From positions 1 to 22,760 of IMG/VR virus record IMGVR_UViG_3300031630_000409: a stretch of DNA of 22,760 bases; one strand, given 5' to 3'. This DNA is from a virus. The notes under the pieces are model-generated. The model saw only the letters and a list, made by a program, of their open reading frames with translations, did no database searches and was not told where the DNA came from. Of this stretch, positions 7,386 to 15,256 are shown piece by piece (position 1 is the stretch's first letter; the number at the start of each line of letters is the position of its first letter). Made by a program: the position numbers and the translations under genes.

Positions 7386-7541
7386 ATGACAATAAAACAA
7401 AAACATAAAGACTTAAAGACTAAAGTAATTAAAGCAGAGACAAAAAGAGAATTGAGACGAGGTCCTACAAGTTGGTTTGACCTACGTATGTTAAAGAAAC
7501 TAAAATTACAAATGAAAGACAAATTAAAATTATCTAAATGA
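7386..7541 (+). CDS. Small basic DUF465/YdcH-like protein
   Basis: An open frame of 51 codons plus stop (ATG at 7386, TGA at 7539-7541) lies in what would otherwise be a gap. It has a strong GGAGG ribosome site and a late promoter box, and its TGA overlaps the ATG of the next gene in an ATGA junction, all of which support real translation. The product is very basic and helical. Its C-terminal LKKLKLQMKDKL resembles the LKKEKLxLKDEI signature of the DUF465/YdcH family of short coiled-coil proteins. Function of that family is unknown; small members occur in marine phage genomes. Assignment to the family is tentative because only the C-terminal signature matches. Confidence 0.68.
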   Translation: MTIKQKHKDLKTKVIKAETKRELRRGPTSWFDLRMLKKLKLQMKDKLKLSK

Positions 7542-7993
7542 TTAAATTTCAATATGATTTAGAAAAGATTAAGAAAGAGTTGGAATCTTTACCAGATTAT
7601 AACAAACAGTTATATCTGCAAGGTCACTCTAAAGATATGGATCCTGAAGAAGGAGCTGGCAAAGGTTATGATATAGACAGTAGCGAACACACATATACTA
7701 TTCCATTATTTGATATACCTTACATCAATAGTATAATGGAAGAACATAAACTTACTAGAACAAGATTAATGAGAATGAAACCTAAAGCATGTTATCTTTG
7801 GCACAATGATTTAACAAAAAGATTACACATACCAATTGTTACAAATGATCATTGTTTTTTATTATTAGACAGTGATAGAATACACATACCAGCGACAGGC
7901 GAGGCATATGTAATAGATACTACTAAATTTCATACAGCATTAAACTGCTCAAAGGAAAATCGTATTCATATTGTTGGAGGACTACCTTACTAA
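7538..7993 (+). CDS. AspH-type 2-oxoglutarate/Fe(II) oxygenase
   Basis: The 151-aa protein carries a double-stranded beta-helix iron site: WHNDLTKRLHIPI places His89 and Asp91 (HxD), and KFHTALN supplies the distal His132. Arg142 in RIHIVGG is the expected 2-oxoglutarate-binding residue. The HNDLTKR.HIPI and H.A.N....RIHIV pattern is that of the aspartyl/asparaginyl beta-hydroxylase (AspH) family, which hydroxylates side chains of proteins or small molecules using O2 and 2-oxoglutarate. The stop codon (TAA 7991-7993) overlaps the ATG of the radical SAM gene by one base. Small oxygenases of this class are frequent in marine T4-like phages; the substrate is unknown. It could act on the same target as the adjacent radical SAM enzyme. 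Confidence 0.83.
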   Translation: MIKFQYDLEKIKKELESLPDYNKQLYLQGHSKDMDPEEGAGKGYDIDSSEHTYTIPLFDIPYINSIMEEHKLTRTRLMRMKPKACYLWHNDLTKRLHIPIVTNDHCFLLLDSDRIHIPATGEAYVIDTTKFHTALNCSKENRIHIVGGLPY

Positions 7994-9279
7994 TGTTATA
8001 TGACGCTCTTATAACTTCACTACCAGGAATGGATAAAAGTAAACCTGCACCTGGTCCTTCTTTTTTAAAAGGATATTTAGAGACACAAGGATTTAAAATC
8101 AAAGTTATAGATGGCAATCAGTTAGATACTTTAGATAATATTCATAAAGAAATTGCAAAATATGATTTCAGATGGCTAGGTATATCTGTATTCTCTTATG
8201 AACAAAAAGATGACGCCTTAAAATTAGGTGAAAGATATGAAAATGTATTGTATGGTGGATCGGGTGTAGATATAGCATGGCCATCAAAATATTATATTAC
8301 AGGAGAAGGAGAGTACGCCTTTGTAGAATTTTTAAATAACAATTTTGATTATCCTGGCATTAACGGAAAACAACCAAAACAAATAGAAGACATAGAGTCA
8401 TTACCACCACCTGATTATTCAGACGTAATACAACAACATAACTATCGTAAATTTGTAATATCTGGTTCTAGAGGTTGCGTTAGAAATTGTACCTTTTGTG
8501 ATGTTGCAAGTATATGGCCTAAATTTAGATGGAAGACAGGTAAGAAGATAGCAGACGAAATGCACCACGTATCAGAAACTACAGGTGGAAACAAAATACA
8601 TTTTTCAGACTCTTTAGTTAACGGATCAATGAAACACTTTAGGGATTTGTGTGCTGAGTTAGCTACTAGACCTAAAAAGATTAAATGGGAAGGACAGTTT
8701 ATCGTTAGAGCAGAAAAAACTTTCTCTAAACAGGACTTTGATAACTTAGCCAACTCTGGTTGTAATGGTTTAGAAATGGGTATAGAGGCAGGTAATGAAG
8801 AAGTTAGAGATCATATGAAAAAGAAGTTTACCAATGAAGACATAAAATACTTTGTAACTAATTTAGGTGAACGAAATATTACAATGAAGTTTTTACTTAT
8901 TGTAGGTTATCCTACGGAAACGGAAAAAATGTTTGAAGATACTCTACAACTAATAAGAGACTATGCAAAGTATTCACATTTAATAAGTATATCACACCAT
9001 GTTATGATGACCTTTAAAAATACACCATTAGACTTTGAACATAGAGAGTTGTTTGATAGTGAGTTTGGTTTTAAATGGAAGAATAAAAATTCAGACTTTG
9101 ATATAAGATTTCAAAGATTTATAAAAGTATATGAGTTAGGCAATGAATTAGGTTATAATTTCCAACAACATTGTATTGATAAGATAGAGAGATACAAATC
9201 CGACAAACTTAATGAAAAAAGAAAGTCTATAGGATTTGCACACCCTAAAGCAAAGAAAACTTTACACGTTCAAAGTTAA
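7993..9279 (+). CDS. Cobalamin-type (class B-like) radical SAM enzyme
   Basis: The protein is 428 aa. Residues 1 to about 120 look like a reduced B12-binding Rossmann domain: PAPGPSFLKGYLETQGFKIKVIDGN, then FRWLGISVFSYEQ, then YENVLYGGSGVD and YITGEGEYAFVEFLNN, the order seen in class B radical SAM methyltransferases. The classic DxHxxG cobalamin motif is absent, as is common in this class. The radical SAM core follows a SLPPPDYS linker, with SGSRGCVRNCTFCD giving Cys162, Cys166 and Cys169; GLEMGIEAGNEEVR and LIVGYPTET are typical later core strands. Such enzymes usually methylate unactivated carbons or phosphorus using methylcobalamin. The gene ends tail-to-tail with the receptor gene, with stop codons overlapping in TTAA. 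Family is confident; actual cobalamin binding is inferred. Confidence 0.83.
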   Translation: MLYDALITSLPGMDKSKPAPGPSFLKGYLETQGFKIKVIDGNQLDTLDNIHKEIAKYDFRWLGISVFSYEQKDDALKLGERYENVLYGGSGVDIAWPSKYYITGEGEYAFVEFLNNNFDYPGINGKQPKQIEDIESLPPPDYSDVIQQHNYRKFVISGSRGCVRNCTFCDVASIWPKFRWKTGKKIADEMHHVSETTGGNKIHFSDSLVNGSMKHFRDLCAELATRPKKIKWEGQFIVRAEKTFSKQDFDNLANSGCNGLEMGIEAGNEEVRDHMKKKFTNEDIKYFVTNLGERNITMKFLLIVGYPTETEKMFEDTLQLIRDYAKYSHLISISHHVMMTFKNTPLDFEHRELFDSEFGFKWKNKNSDFDIRFQRFIKVYELGNELGYNFQQHCIDKIERYKSDKLNEKRKSIGFAHPKAKKTLHVQS

Positions 9280-11060
9280 AAGTTCTTTTTTATTCCAAAG
9301 TTAAAGTTTCTACCATCTTGGTTATAACCATCTGGTCTTTCATAGTTTTCATCAAAAGCATTATTAAGTTTAGAGTATATTAAATAATCTCCAATATATT
9401 TTGAAACACCAAAGTCTACTGTTGTAACCTCTGATTTAGGAATAGTAGCATAAGTCACACTATCTATATCTAAATGTTCTCCATAATAATTTATATTAGA
9501 TGTTAAATTATAACCTTTGTACTCTGTATAGATACTTGTATTATTAATCCATTTTGGTTTTCTAGTTAAAGATGTTCCGTTACTTCCTTCAGAAACTATC
9601 CAACTTGTATTATTCTTTATGATAAAATTGTTTATATCATAAGTCAATCCCATTTCAGCACCATGACGAGTAGATGTACCACTAATATTTTTTATCGTAC
9701 TGTCTTGGTAGTTTAAAAGATTTTCTATATCAATTTGAAAAATAGCTATATCAATTGATTTAAGATTAGTTTCTTCAAAATGTTTTTTATATCCTATTTC
9801 GTAAGATTTACTTTCTTCAGGTTTTGCATTTTCATTACCTGAAAATCCGTAACCACTTGTACCATACATTTCATATAACGTAGGTGCTTTATGACCTGTA
9901 GATATAGAACCTCTTATGCCGTTATGTTCAAAACCATATCTATGATTAGTAAAACTACCAAATCTTGATTGATCATCATATCTAATACCATAAGTTAAAA
10001 AAGTATCATTAATTAAATAGTCAATTGTTCCACTGTAACCATGTAAGTGACTTTTTTTATTAACACTTGGAACATAAGAACCAATGTTAGTGTTGAAATT
10101 AACATCTGTTATTTCATGGTCAAAGCCTGAAGTAAATGATAGATTGTCATTAACAGATTTTGTATTGTCTACATGAAAAGTTTTTACATTACTTTCATAT
10201 AGGTCAGTGTCGCCAGATTTAAGATATGATCTTTTATGATCACTATTATTAAATGTAAAGTGAGTATCTTTATCAAAGTAATTAATTTGTTGGTTTTTAA
10301 AATTCCACTCACTAGTGTAAGCTAAGTTATCAGAACCAGAATTATCTAAACTAGAATCATTTTGTTTGTCTATAAAAATGGTACCTAAAGTATAACCATT
10401 ATCTAAAGTAGTTTCTGTATTAAGAAAGTAACTTCTATTATCATAAGGGTCTTTTTCCGCACCTTGAGGATAAACAGAGATACCATCACTAGTCTCATCT
10501 TCAATTCTAAAGTCTAATATAGTTTTGTGTTCTTCAAGGAATGTTCCTAATTTTATTGTTTTGTTCCATGTGTTATGAGAACCATAATCTAATGAAATTG
10601 AATTTTCATCACTAGCACAGGTTTTCATATTGATAACACCACCAATAGCTTCAGCACCATAAACTGTTCCCATAGGACCTTTTATGATTTCTATAGCACA
10701 AGTGCCTAATGTTCCGTGTTGTCCGATATCATCTGTACCACCGGTAGTTGATCTATCTTTTATTCCGATACCATTTAATGTTATTAATGTATGATCTGAA
10801 TCTGTTCCTCTGGTAAATGTAGAAGACAGTTGATTTTTAGGACCTGAAGTTACAATATTAAGTGAAGTACTTTCATTTAAATTTTCAGGACCAATAATGT
10901 CATACGAATATGTTTTGTGTTGATGGTCGCTAGCAGTCCTTAATCCATGAATATGGAGGGTGACGACCAAGTTGCCATCATCGTCATAGTATGATGGTTT
11001 TTCCTCATGTGCTAACGCAACGGTAGAGAAAAGAAGTATTGATAATAGTATTTTATACAT
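9276..11060 (-). CDS. TonB-dependent outer-membrane receptor, BtuB-like
   Basis: About 594 aa from the ATG at 11060, chosen because it gives a clean signal peptide (MYKILLSILLFSTVALA, cleavage after Ala17); an in-frame ATG at 11081 would add seven polar residues. A possible TonB box (GNLVVTLHI, compare DTLVVTA in BtuB) follows. The plug domain has ITLNGIGIKD and EIIKGPMGTVYGAEAIGGVINMKT, very like the BtuB plug. The rest is a 22-strand-type barrel of alternating polar/aromatic strands, with RHGAEMG and a C-terminal NAFDENYERPDGYNQDGR leading to a terminal Phe, as in BtuB. The expected role is energised uptake of cobalamin or another scarce ligand across the outer membrane. It overlaps the upstream membrane-protein gene by 49 nt. 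Intact receptors of this kind are unusual in phages. Confidence 0.9.
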   Translation of the reverse strand: MYKILLSILLFSTVALAHEEKPSYYDDDGNLVVTLHIHGLRTASDHQHKTYSYDIIGPENLNESTSLNIVTSGPKNQLSSTFTRGTDSDHTLITLNGIGIKDRSTTGGTDDIGQHGTLGTCAIEIIKGPMGTVYGAEAIGGVINMKTCASDENSISLDYGSHNTWNKTIKLGTFLEEHKTILDFRIEDETSDGISVYPQGAEKDPYDNRSYFLNTETTLDNGYTLGTIFIDKQNDSSLDNSGSDNLAYTSEWNFKNQQINYFDKDTHFTFNNSDHKRSYLKSGDTDLYESNVKTFHVDNTKSVNDNLSFTSGFDHEITDVNFNTNIGSYVPSVNKKSHLHGYSGTIDYLINDTFLTYGIRYDDQSRFGSFTNHRYGFEHNGIRGSISTGHKAPTLYEMYGTSGYGFSGNENAKPEESKSYEIGYKKHFEETNLKSIDIAIFQIDIENLLNYQDSTIKNISGTSTRHGAEMGLTYDINNFIIKNNTSWIVSEGSNGTSLTRKPKWINNTSIYTEYKGYNLTSNINYYGEHLDIDSVTYATIPKSEVTTVDFGVSKYIGDYLIYSKLNNAFDENYERPDGYNQDGRNFNFGIKKNF

Positions 11061-11413
11061 AGTTTTCCAATTATTACACATATTAAAGTTGAAACCAGTA
11101 AATTAAAATCAAATGGTATAGCCATAATATACGTTGTTAATAAATCGCCACCTGATTTATACCAGACAGCATAGTTAATAAGAACATGCCATGTCATTAC
11201 ACCTACAAAAGTAGCATAGATTTCATTTTTAATAAATTTACTCGCAAGAACGAATAAGCACATACACCCATAAACAGGTATCATTAAAGAATGAAAGCCG
11301 ATGAAAATATCCTTTATTAACAGAAAAGTCATTGGTAAAAGATATTGTATATAACGATTATTTGTAAGACTAGGTAATAATATAGCAATAGCAAATAAAG
11401 GTGTCACATTCAT
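11012..11413 (-). CDS. DUF6580-like inner-membrane transport protein
   Basis: The 133-aa protein is strongly hydrophobic with four to five membrane helices. NVTPLFAIAILLP, LPMTFLLIKDIFIGFHSLM, PVYGCMCLFVLAS, a WHVLINYAVWY stretch and LTTYIMAIPFDFNLLVSTL match my recollection of the DUF6580 family, which resembles substrate-binding (S) components of ECF vitamin transporters: PLxxLLLSDLxLGFH, a short VY segment, NFGVW, then YxxAIPFxxN. Placement is from motif memory, not a search. It is the first gene of a two-gene operon with the BtuB-like receptor, overlapping its start, so the two probably form an outer plus inner membrane uptake route. No ATPase or T component is nearby, so it would need host partners or act alone. 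A late box sits right before its ATG. Confidence 0.72.
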   Translation of the reverse strand: MNVTPLFAIAILLPSLTNNRYIQYLLPMTFLLIKDIFIGFHSLMIPVYGCMCLFVLASKFIKNEIYATFVGVMTWHVLINYAVWYKSGGDLLTTYIMAIPFDFNLLVSTLICVIIGKLCIKYYYQYFFSLPLR

Positions 11414-11421
11414 ATTGTATC

Positions 11422-11429
11422 TATTTATA
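11422..11429 (-). promoter_or_regulatory. T4-type late promoter box (receptor operon)
   Basis: Minus-strand TATAAATA. Predicted +1 is 11416, leaving only three bases before the ATG at 11413. It is opposed to the plus-strand box at 11464-11471 within a 63-base intergenic gap. Confidence 0.6.
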
Positions 11430-11463
11430 CACTATTTTAAATTAAAAGGCAACCTTGAGGTCA

Positions 11464-11471
11464 TATAAATA
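11464..11471 (+). promoter_or_regulatory. T4-type late promoter box with predicted start on the ATG
   Basis: Exact TATAAATA. The T4-type +1 (last box base plus six) is 11477, the A of the structural gene's ATG. The only ribosome-site-like bases (GAGG, 11457-11460) lie upstream of the box and would not be in this transcript. Confidence 0.65.
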
Positions 11472-11476
11472 ACTGT

Positions 11477-11818
11477 ATGGCTGGAATAGCAAACTTAACT
11501 ATAGACCAAGGGTCTAATTTTACATACGATTTAGAAGTAACTAATAGTGATGGTACAGATTTTGATCTTACTGGATTTACGATGGTTGCTAAAATGTCTA
11601 AAGGTTATTCCTCTACATATCCTAGAACAGTTTTTACATGTTCAGTATCACAACCAACCGAGGGTGTCGTTACTATAAGTTTAACTGCTGATCAAACGAA
11701 AGCTTTAAAGGCAGGTCGTCACGTATTTGACGTAGTTGCTACTCATTCGGATAGTACTGTAACTCGTTTACTAGAGGGAATTGTTATTGTAACTCCCTCT
11801 GTAGTTCTTTCTTTTTAA
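11477..11818 (+). CDS. Small virion structural protein, BppU/Ig-like
   Basis: The 113-aa, all-beta protein has an N-terminal GSNFTYDLEVTNSDGT, then FDLTGFTMVAKM, GVVTISLTADQTKAL, GRHVFDVVAT and RLLEGIVIVTP. This order is typical of small phage structural domains related to the N-terminal domain of BppU-type baseplate proteins (a D-L-T-G strand, an L-T-A-E/D-T turn, then a G-x-V-x-V-x-P end). It is the only plus-strand gene between two leftward modules and has its own late promoter box, in keeping with a virion component. It ends tail-to-tail with the glycosyltransferase-methyltransferase gene, the stop codons overlapping in TTAA. The exact virion position is unknown. Confidence 0.68.
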   Translation: MAGIANLTIDQGSNFTYDLEVTNSDGTDFDLTGFTMVAKMSKGYSSTYPRTVFTCSVSQPTEGVVTISLTADQTKALKAGRHVFDVVATHSDSTVTRLLEGIVIVTPSVVLSF

Positions 11819-13191
11819 GATTTAACAGGAGTTTTATTATACTCAAACGTTGCTTTGTTATCGCCTTTTTGTGCTAGACCAAAACCAGCTTTAGTCATAA
11901 ATTGAAGTAACATATTCCAATTTAAACCAGATATATCGTCAAAAACCCAAATTGTTTGATCGGCTTTTCTTTCATTGAAGAAAACAGCTTCTTTTATTAC
12001 ACTAGCAGTATCGTGAGGACCATCAAAGTGTATCATTTCATATTTGTCTAACATGATTTTATTTTCTTCGTAGATAGGAAAACCATCTTTGAATCTATTC
12101 ATAAACTCTGTATCTTCTAAATTAATTAAATGAAACTCTGGATAATATTGAGCAAAGTTACCTAGTGCTTTTTGTCTCATTTTATTATCATAGTTGAATT
12201 TTTTTAAAACACCTTCGGAAGCTGCATAGTCAATATTACCATATGGATCTACACCTAAATGATTAGCTCTAACAGTTGGGTGATAATGTCTGTATGCGTC
12301 CATAATAGTTTTACTTCCTAAACCTAATCTAACACCAATCTCCATACTTACACCTATAGGATTTCTTAACATTTTTACAGCTGTAGCTAAACTTCCATAC
12401 TCTATACTATCGCCAGTGAAAATATCTCCTTCATTTACTTCTAATGAATACTTTCCAGTTACAGGATCAATACCTGGTGCTGTTCTAGCAACATCTTTAG
12501 CAGTTTTATCAAAAGGTTCTTCAACTGTCATAGTACCTGTCATTGGTGTCATTGGTGCCTGCTCTACAGCAAACATATCAACACCTTTATTAATTTGACC
12601 TACTGTGAAAGTACTATCACCTGTATGATCACAACGTATTGTTGTATCTGCCCATAATTCAAAACCTAGATTGCCTGCTTTTCTACAGAAATCAACATCT
12701 TCGGATATTGTATTAGAATGATCAAGTGCTGAGTGATAAGTGAATTGAGGATAACCTACATCTTTTAAAACTTTTCCTTTTATAAGAACACAACCTAAAC
12801 CACAAGCTGCAATTTTTATAAACGGAGTATCTTTACATTCTTCAAAAGTTATACGTTCATTTCCACCACCCTCTGGTCTTTTTTTATAAATTTCTAGTTT
12901 ATGAGTGCCTTGTATTCTTTGAATATAAAGACCTGATACCATATCTTTGTCATGTTTGATCATTTTCTCTAACGTATCTGAAGCAAAAGATATATCACTA
13001 TCTACAGAAAACAAATAATCATAATGTTGACCCCATTCAGCAATTAAATTTCTTATTTGATCTACTTGATAACCAAAAAAGAATTGAAATTCAGTTGTAT
13101 ATCCTTCTGGTACTTTTAAATCATAAATTGCTTTGAACGTTGATGGTTCAATAAACTTGTTTGTTGGTATTGCTATCAGTATTTTTTTCAT
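11815..13191 (-). CDS. GT-A glycosyltransferase fused to a methyltransferase-like domain
   Basis: The protein is 458 aa. Residues 1 to about 210 are a GT-A glycosyltransferase-like domain: KKILIAIPTNKF at the start and a FSVDSDISF stretch giving the DxD metal-binding motif at residues 64-66, followed by GLYIQR and a VDFCRKAGNLGFELWAD acceptor-side segment. Residues 210-270 look like a linker (TMTGTMTVEEP). Residues from about 278 resemble a class I SAM methyltransferase of the Methyltransf_24/cephalosporin-hydroxylase type: SMEIGVRLGLGSKT (SAM loop, 282-295), LGVDPYG, and MIHFDGPHD and VFDDISG strands. Its start overlaps the upstream gene by 4 nt (ATGA). The enzyme may add and then methylate a sugar on host surface glycan or on the virion (inference). 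Confidence 0.75.
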   Translation of the reverse strand: MKKILIAIPTNKFIEPSTFKAIYDLKVPEGYTTEFQFFFGYQVDQIRNLIAEWGQHYDYLFSVDSDISFASDTLEKMIKHDKDMVSGLYIQRIQGTHKLEIYKKRPEGGGNERITFEECKDTPFIKIAACGLGCVLIKGKVLKDVGYPQFTYHSALDHSNTISEDVDFCRKAGNLGFELWADTTIRCDHTGDSTFTVGQINKGVDMFAVEQAPMTPMTGTMTVEEPFDKTAKDVARTAPGIDPVTGKYSLEVNEGDIFTGDSIEYGSLATAVKMLRNPIGVSMEIGVRLGLGSKTIMDAYRHYHPTVRANHLGVDPYGNIDYAASEGVLKKFNYDNKMRQKALGNFAQYYPEFHLINLEDTEFMNRFKDGFPIYEENKIMLDKYEMIHFDGPHDTASVIKEAVFFNERKADQTIWVFDDISGLNWNMLLQFMTKAGFGLAQKGDNKATFEYNKTPVKS

Positions 13192-15218
13192 TGTGTTATT
13201 ATCCTATTTGCGTTTTTTGTTTGTTCGTTAGAGTTAATTTTATAGTCGTTTAGTGGATTTATATCGTTATAGTTATACACTACATCTGATACTACTTTTA
13301 CCTTGTCGGGATCACACTGCTCAATGAGTGTATAAAATATAGAACCATCGCCACCAGCTTTGTACCAATTTTTGTTTTCGTCTTGGAAGTTACTATAATC
13401 TACGCCATCTAAAAGTTTTGCTTTGAAAGTTCTTAAATGTGTGTATGGCATATTCCAATTAAATTTATATTCTCTGTATTTCTTTTGTTTTTTTATTTCA
13501 TCTGGATAAGGTTGTGCTACTAAAGGTATTTTATCTACCATAGACCAACATGACCCATAAGAAAATTCTGTAGTGCCGTCATAAAGATTATTATAAAAGT
13601 GAAGTATCTGATTGTTATTAACTAGAGAGTCATCGCCATCTAGGAACATTACTATATCATCTTTATCACAATATTTCTTTATAGATTCTATTTGATTACA
13701 AACAGCACCTTTGTTTACTTCATTTCTAATTACTTTAATATTTTCACTTTCATATTGTTTTGCAATTGAATATGTATTATCAGTGGAACAATCATCAATT
13801 ACTACCATTAAGTAGTTATCATAATCTTGTGTTACAACTGATCTAATACAGTTCTCTATATAGTTAGCCGAATTATAAGTCGGTGAGATTATAACTATTC
13901 TTTGTTCTTTTTTTCTAGGTAAATAATTTTCTTCTTCATTTGTAAATCTTCTACCAAATACCGTTCTATGTCTGGAGTTTATATAACTTACCTTTCTATA
14001 TTCTTCTTTAGATAAGTAATCTCCTAATTTATAAAGTATATGTTGTTTCCATTGTAAAGCTACTGAATCCCAACCAACAATACCTTTTATAAGATTACAA
14101 GCATATTGTTTTTGTTGATGTAAATATCTATTATGATGAGACATCAAAACTGCATTGACAAATTTTTCTACTTGATGTGGTTGATTAATAAATTGAAATA
14201 AATTGTTTGGTTCAATTGCATAATCTATAAGATAACAAGCTTCTTGTACTGCTGTTTCTTCTAAAGCACCAAAACGTGTGGCGATTACAGGAGTATTATA
14301 TGCTAATGCTTCTAAAGTTGATATGCCAAATGTTTCAGGAAAGGCACCTGGAAATAATTTAAAACTTGCTCTTTCTAATATTTCTGCTATTTCTGATTGT
14401 TTAATAATACCTGTAAATTCTATACCAAGCATTTTGTTTTTAGGATCACTAGACATTTTAGTCCATTCTTCTCCTTGAGCATCCATCTTTTTGCCTGGAA
14501 AAACATAAAATCCACCAATGCATATTAATTTTGCCTCTGGTATCTTTGCCTTAATTTTTGGCCATATATCGTTAACTAGAGGTGCCATACCTTTCGTGAA
14601 AGCTGCATTAAAAACGTATAGATGAGGATCTTTTTTTCTTATGTCAACATCATTTTTATAAGTTACTATTCCATTTCTAGTTTGAAAGAATTTCTTTTTT
14701 AAAACTTCAAAATTTCTTCTTTTACCATGATCACAGTTAGTTACATAAGTTGAGTGAAAATCAGATAGAGTAAATACTTCATCTATATGTCCACCTACAA
14801 CCAAGTCTTCCAAATAAATATCTCCGTTTGCAAACGTATCGTGCATCCATACTATTTTATGTTTTGCATAATTTTTTATTGCAGAATATCTTTGAGGATT
14901 GTATTGAGCAAACTGATTATACATGTTAGGTGTTAAGAAAGGAATTATTGTTCTTAATGATATTACAACATCAAATTTAAAATCACTCTTATAATCAAGT
15001 ATAGAGTTGTCTAGATATTGAACACCATCATAGTTTCCTTCTTTTGCAAGATTAGGATCTTTTGAACAGTTATTGAAGATTGTTACTTTAAAACCTAGTT
15101 TGGCAAGGTTTTTAGCCATTAATATTGTCGCTGATTCGGATCCACCGAGACCTCTTTTCTTTAAAGTATCTCCATCGTATGGTAACCCTATTATATCTAA
15201 AAATGCTATGGTTGTCAT
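13188..15218 (-). CDS. Bifunctional glycosyltransferase (GT-B plus GT-A domains)
   Basis: The protein is 676 aa. Residues 1 to about 410 form a GT4-like GT-B domain: a glycine loop GLGGSESATILMA near residue 24, IVWMHDTFANGD, and the donor-site motif PGAFPETFGISTLEALAYNTPVIA with the two conserved Glu. Residues from about 439 form a GT2-like GT-A domain: RIVIISPTYNSANYIENC, VVIDDCSTDNT (first Asp pair), and MFLDGDD near residue 527 (DxD-type metal site). Each domain appears complete, so it may add two sugars in sequence. It is the first gene of the leftward pair with 11815-13191, headed by the late box at 15257-15264 with a predicted 33-nt leader. No strong ribosome site is visible. Confidence 0.87.
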   Translation of the reverse strand: MTTIAFLDIIGLPYDGDTLKKRGLGGSESATILMAKNLAKLGFKVTIFNNCSKDPNLAKEGNYDGVQYLDNSILDYKSDFKFDVVISLRTIIPFLTPNMYNQFAQYNPQRYSAIKNYAKHKIVWMHDTFANGDIYLEDLVVGGHIDEVFTLSDFHSTYVTNCDHGKRRNFEVLKKKFFQTRNGIVTYKNDVDIRKKDPHLYVFNAAFTKGMAPLVNDIWPKIKAKIPEAKLICIGGFYVFPGKKMDAQGEEWTKMSSDPKNKMLGIEFTGIIKQSEIAEILERASFKLFPGAFPETFGISTLEALAYNTPVIATRFGALEETAVQEACYLIDYAIEPNNLFQFINQPHQVEKFVNAVLMSHHNRYLHQQKQYACNLIKGIVGWDSVALQWKQHILYKLGDYLSKEEYRKVSYINSRHRTVFGRRFTNEEENYLPRKKEQRIVIISPTYNSANYIENCIRSVVTQDYDNYLMVVIDDCSTDNTYSIAKQYESENIKVIRNEVNKGAVCNQIESIKKYCDKDDIVMFLDGDDSLVNNNQILHFYNNLYDGTTEFSYGSCWSMVDKIPLVAQPYPDEIKKQKKYREYKFNWNMPYTHLRTFKAKLLDGVDYSNFQDENKNWYKAGGDGSIFYTLIEQCDPDKVKVVSDVVYNYNDINPLNDYKINSNEQTKNANRIITQ

Positions 15219-15256
15219 ATTATTAGTATCAATTTTATTTTTAATTCACTACAGTT

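Noticed and set aside
7355-7552. Minus-strand 65-codon frame in the divergent gap
   Set aside because: It runs antisense to the better supported plus-strand DUF465-like gene, which has a promoter box, GGAGG site and ATGA coupling.
9276-11413. Bacterial chromosome fragment or chimeric assembly as the explanation for the TonB-dependent receptor
   Set aside because: The module is bounded on one side by overlapping stop codons and on the other by a late-type promoter box shared in style with the structural genes, and base composition looks like its neighbours. A chimera cannot be fully excluded without read data.
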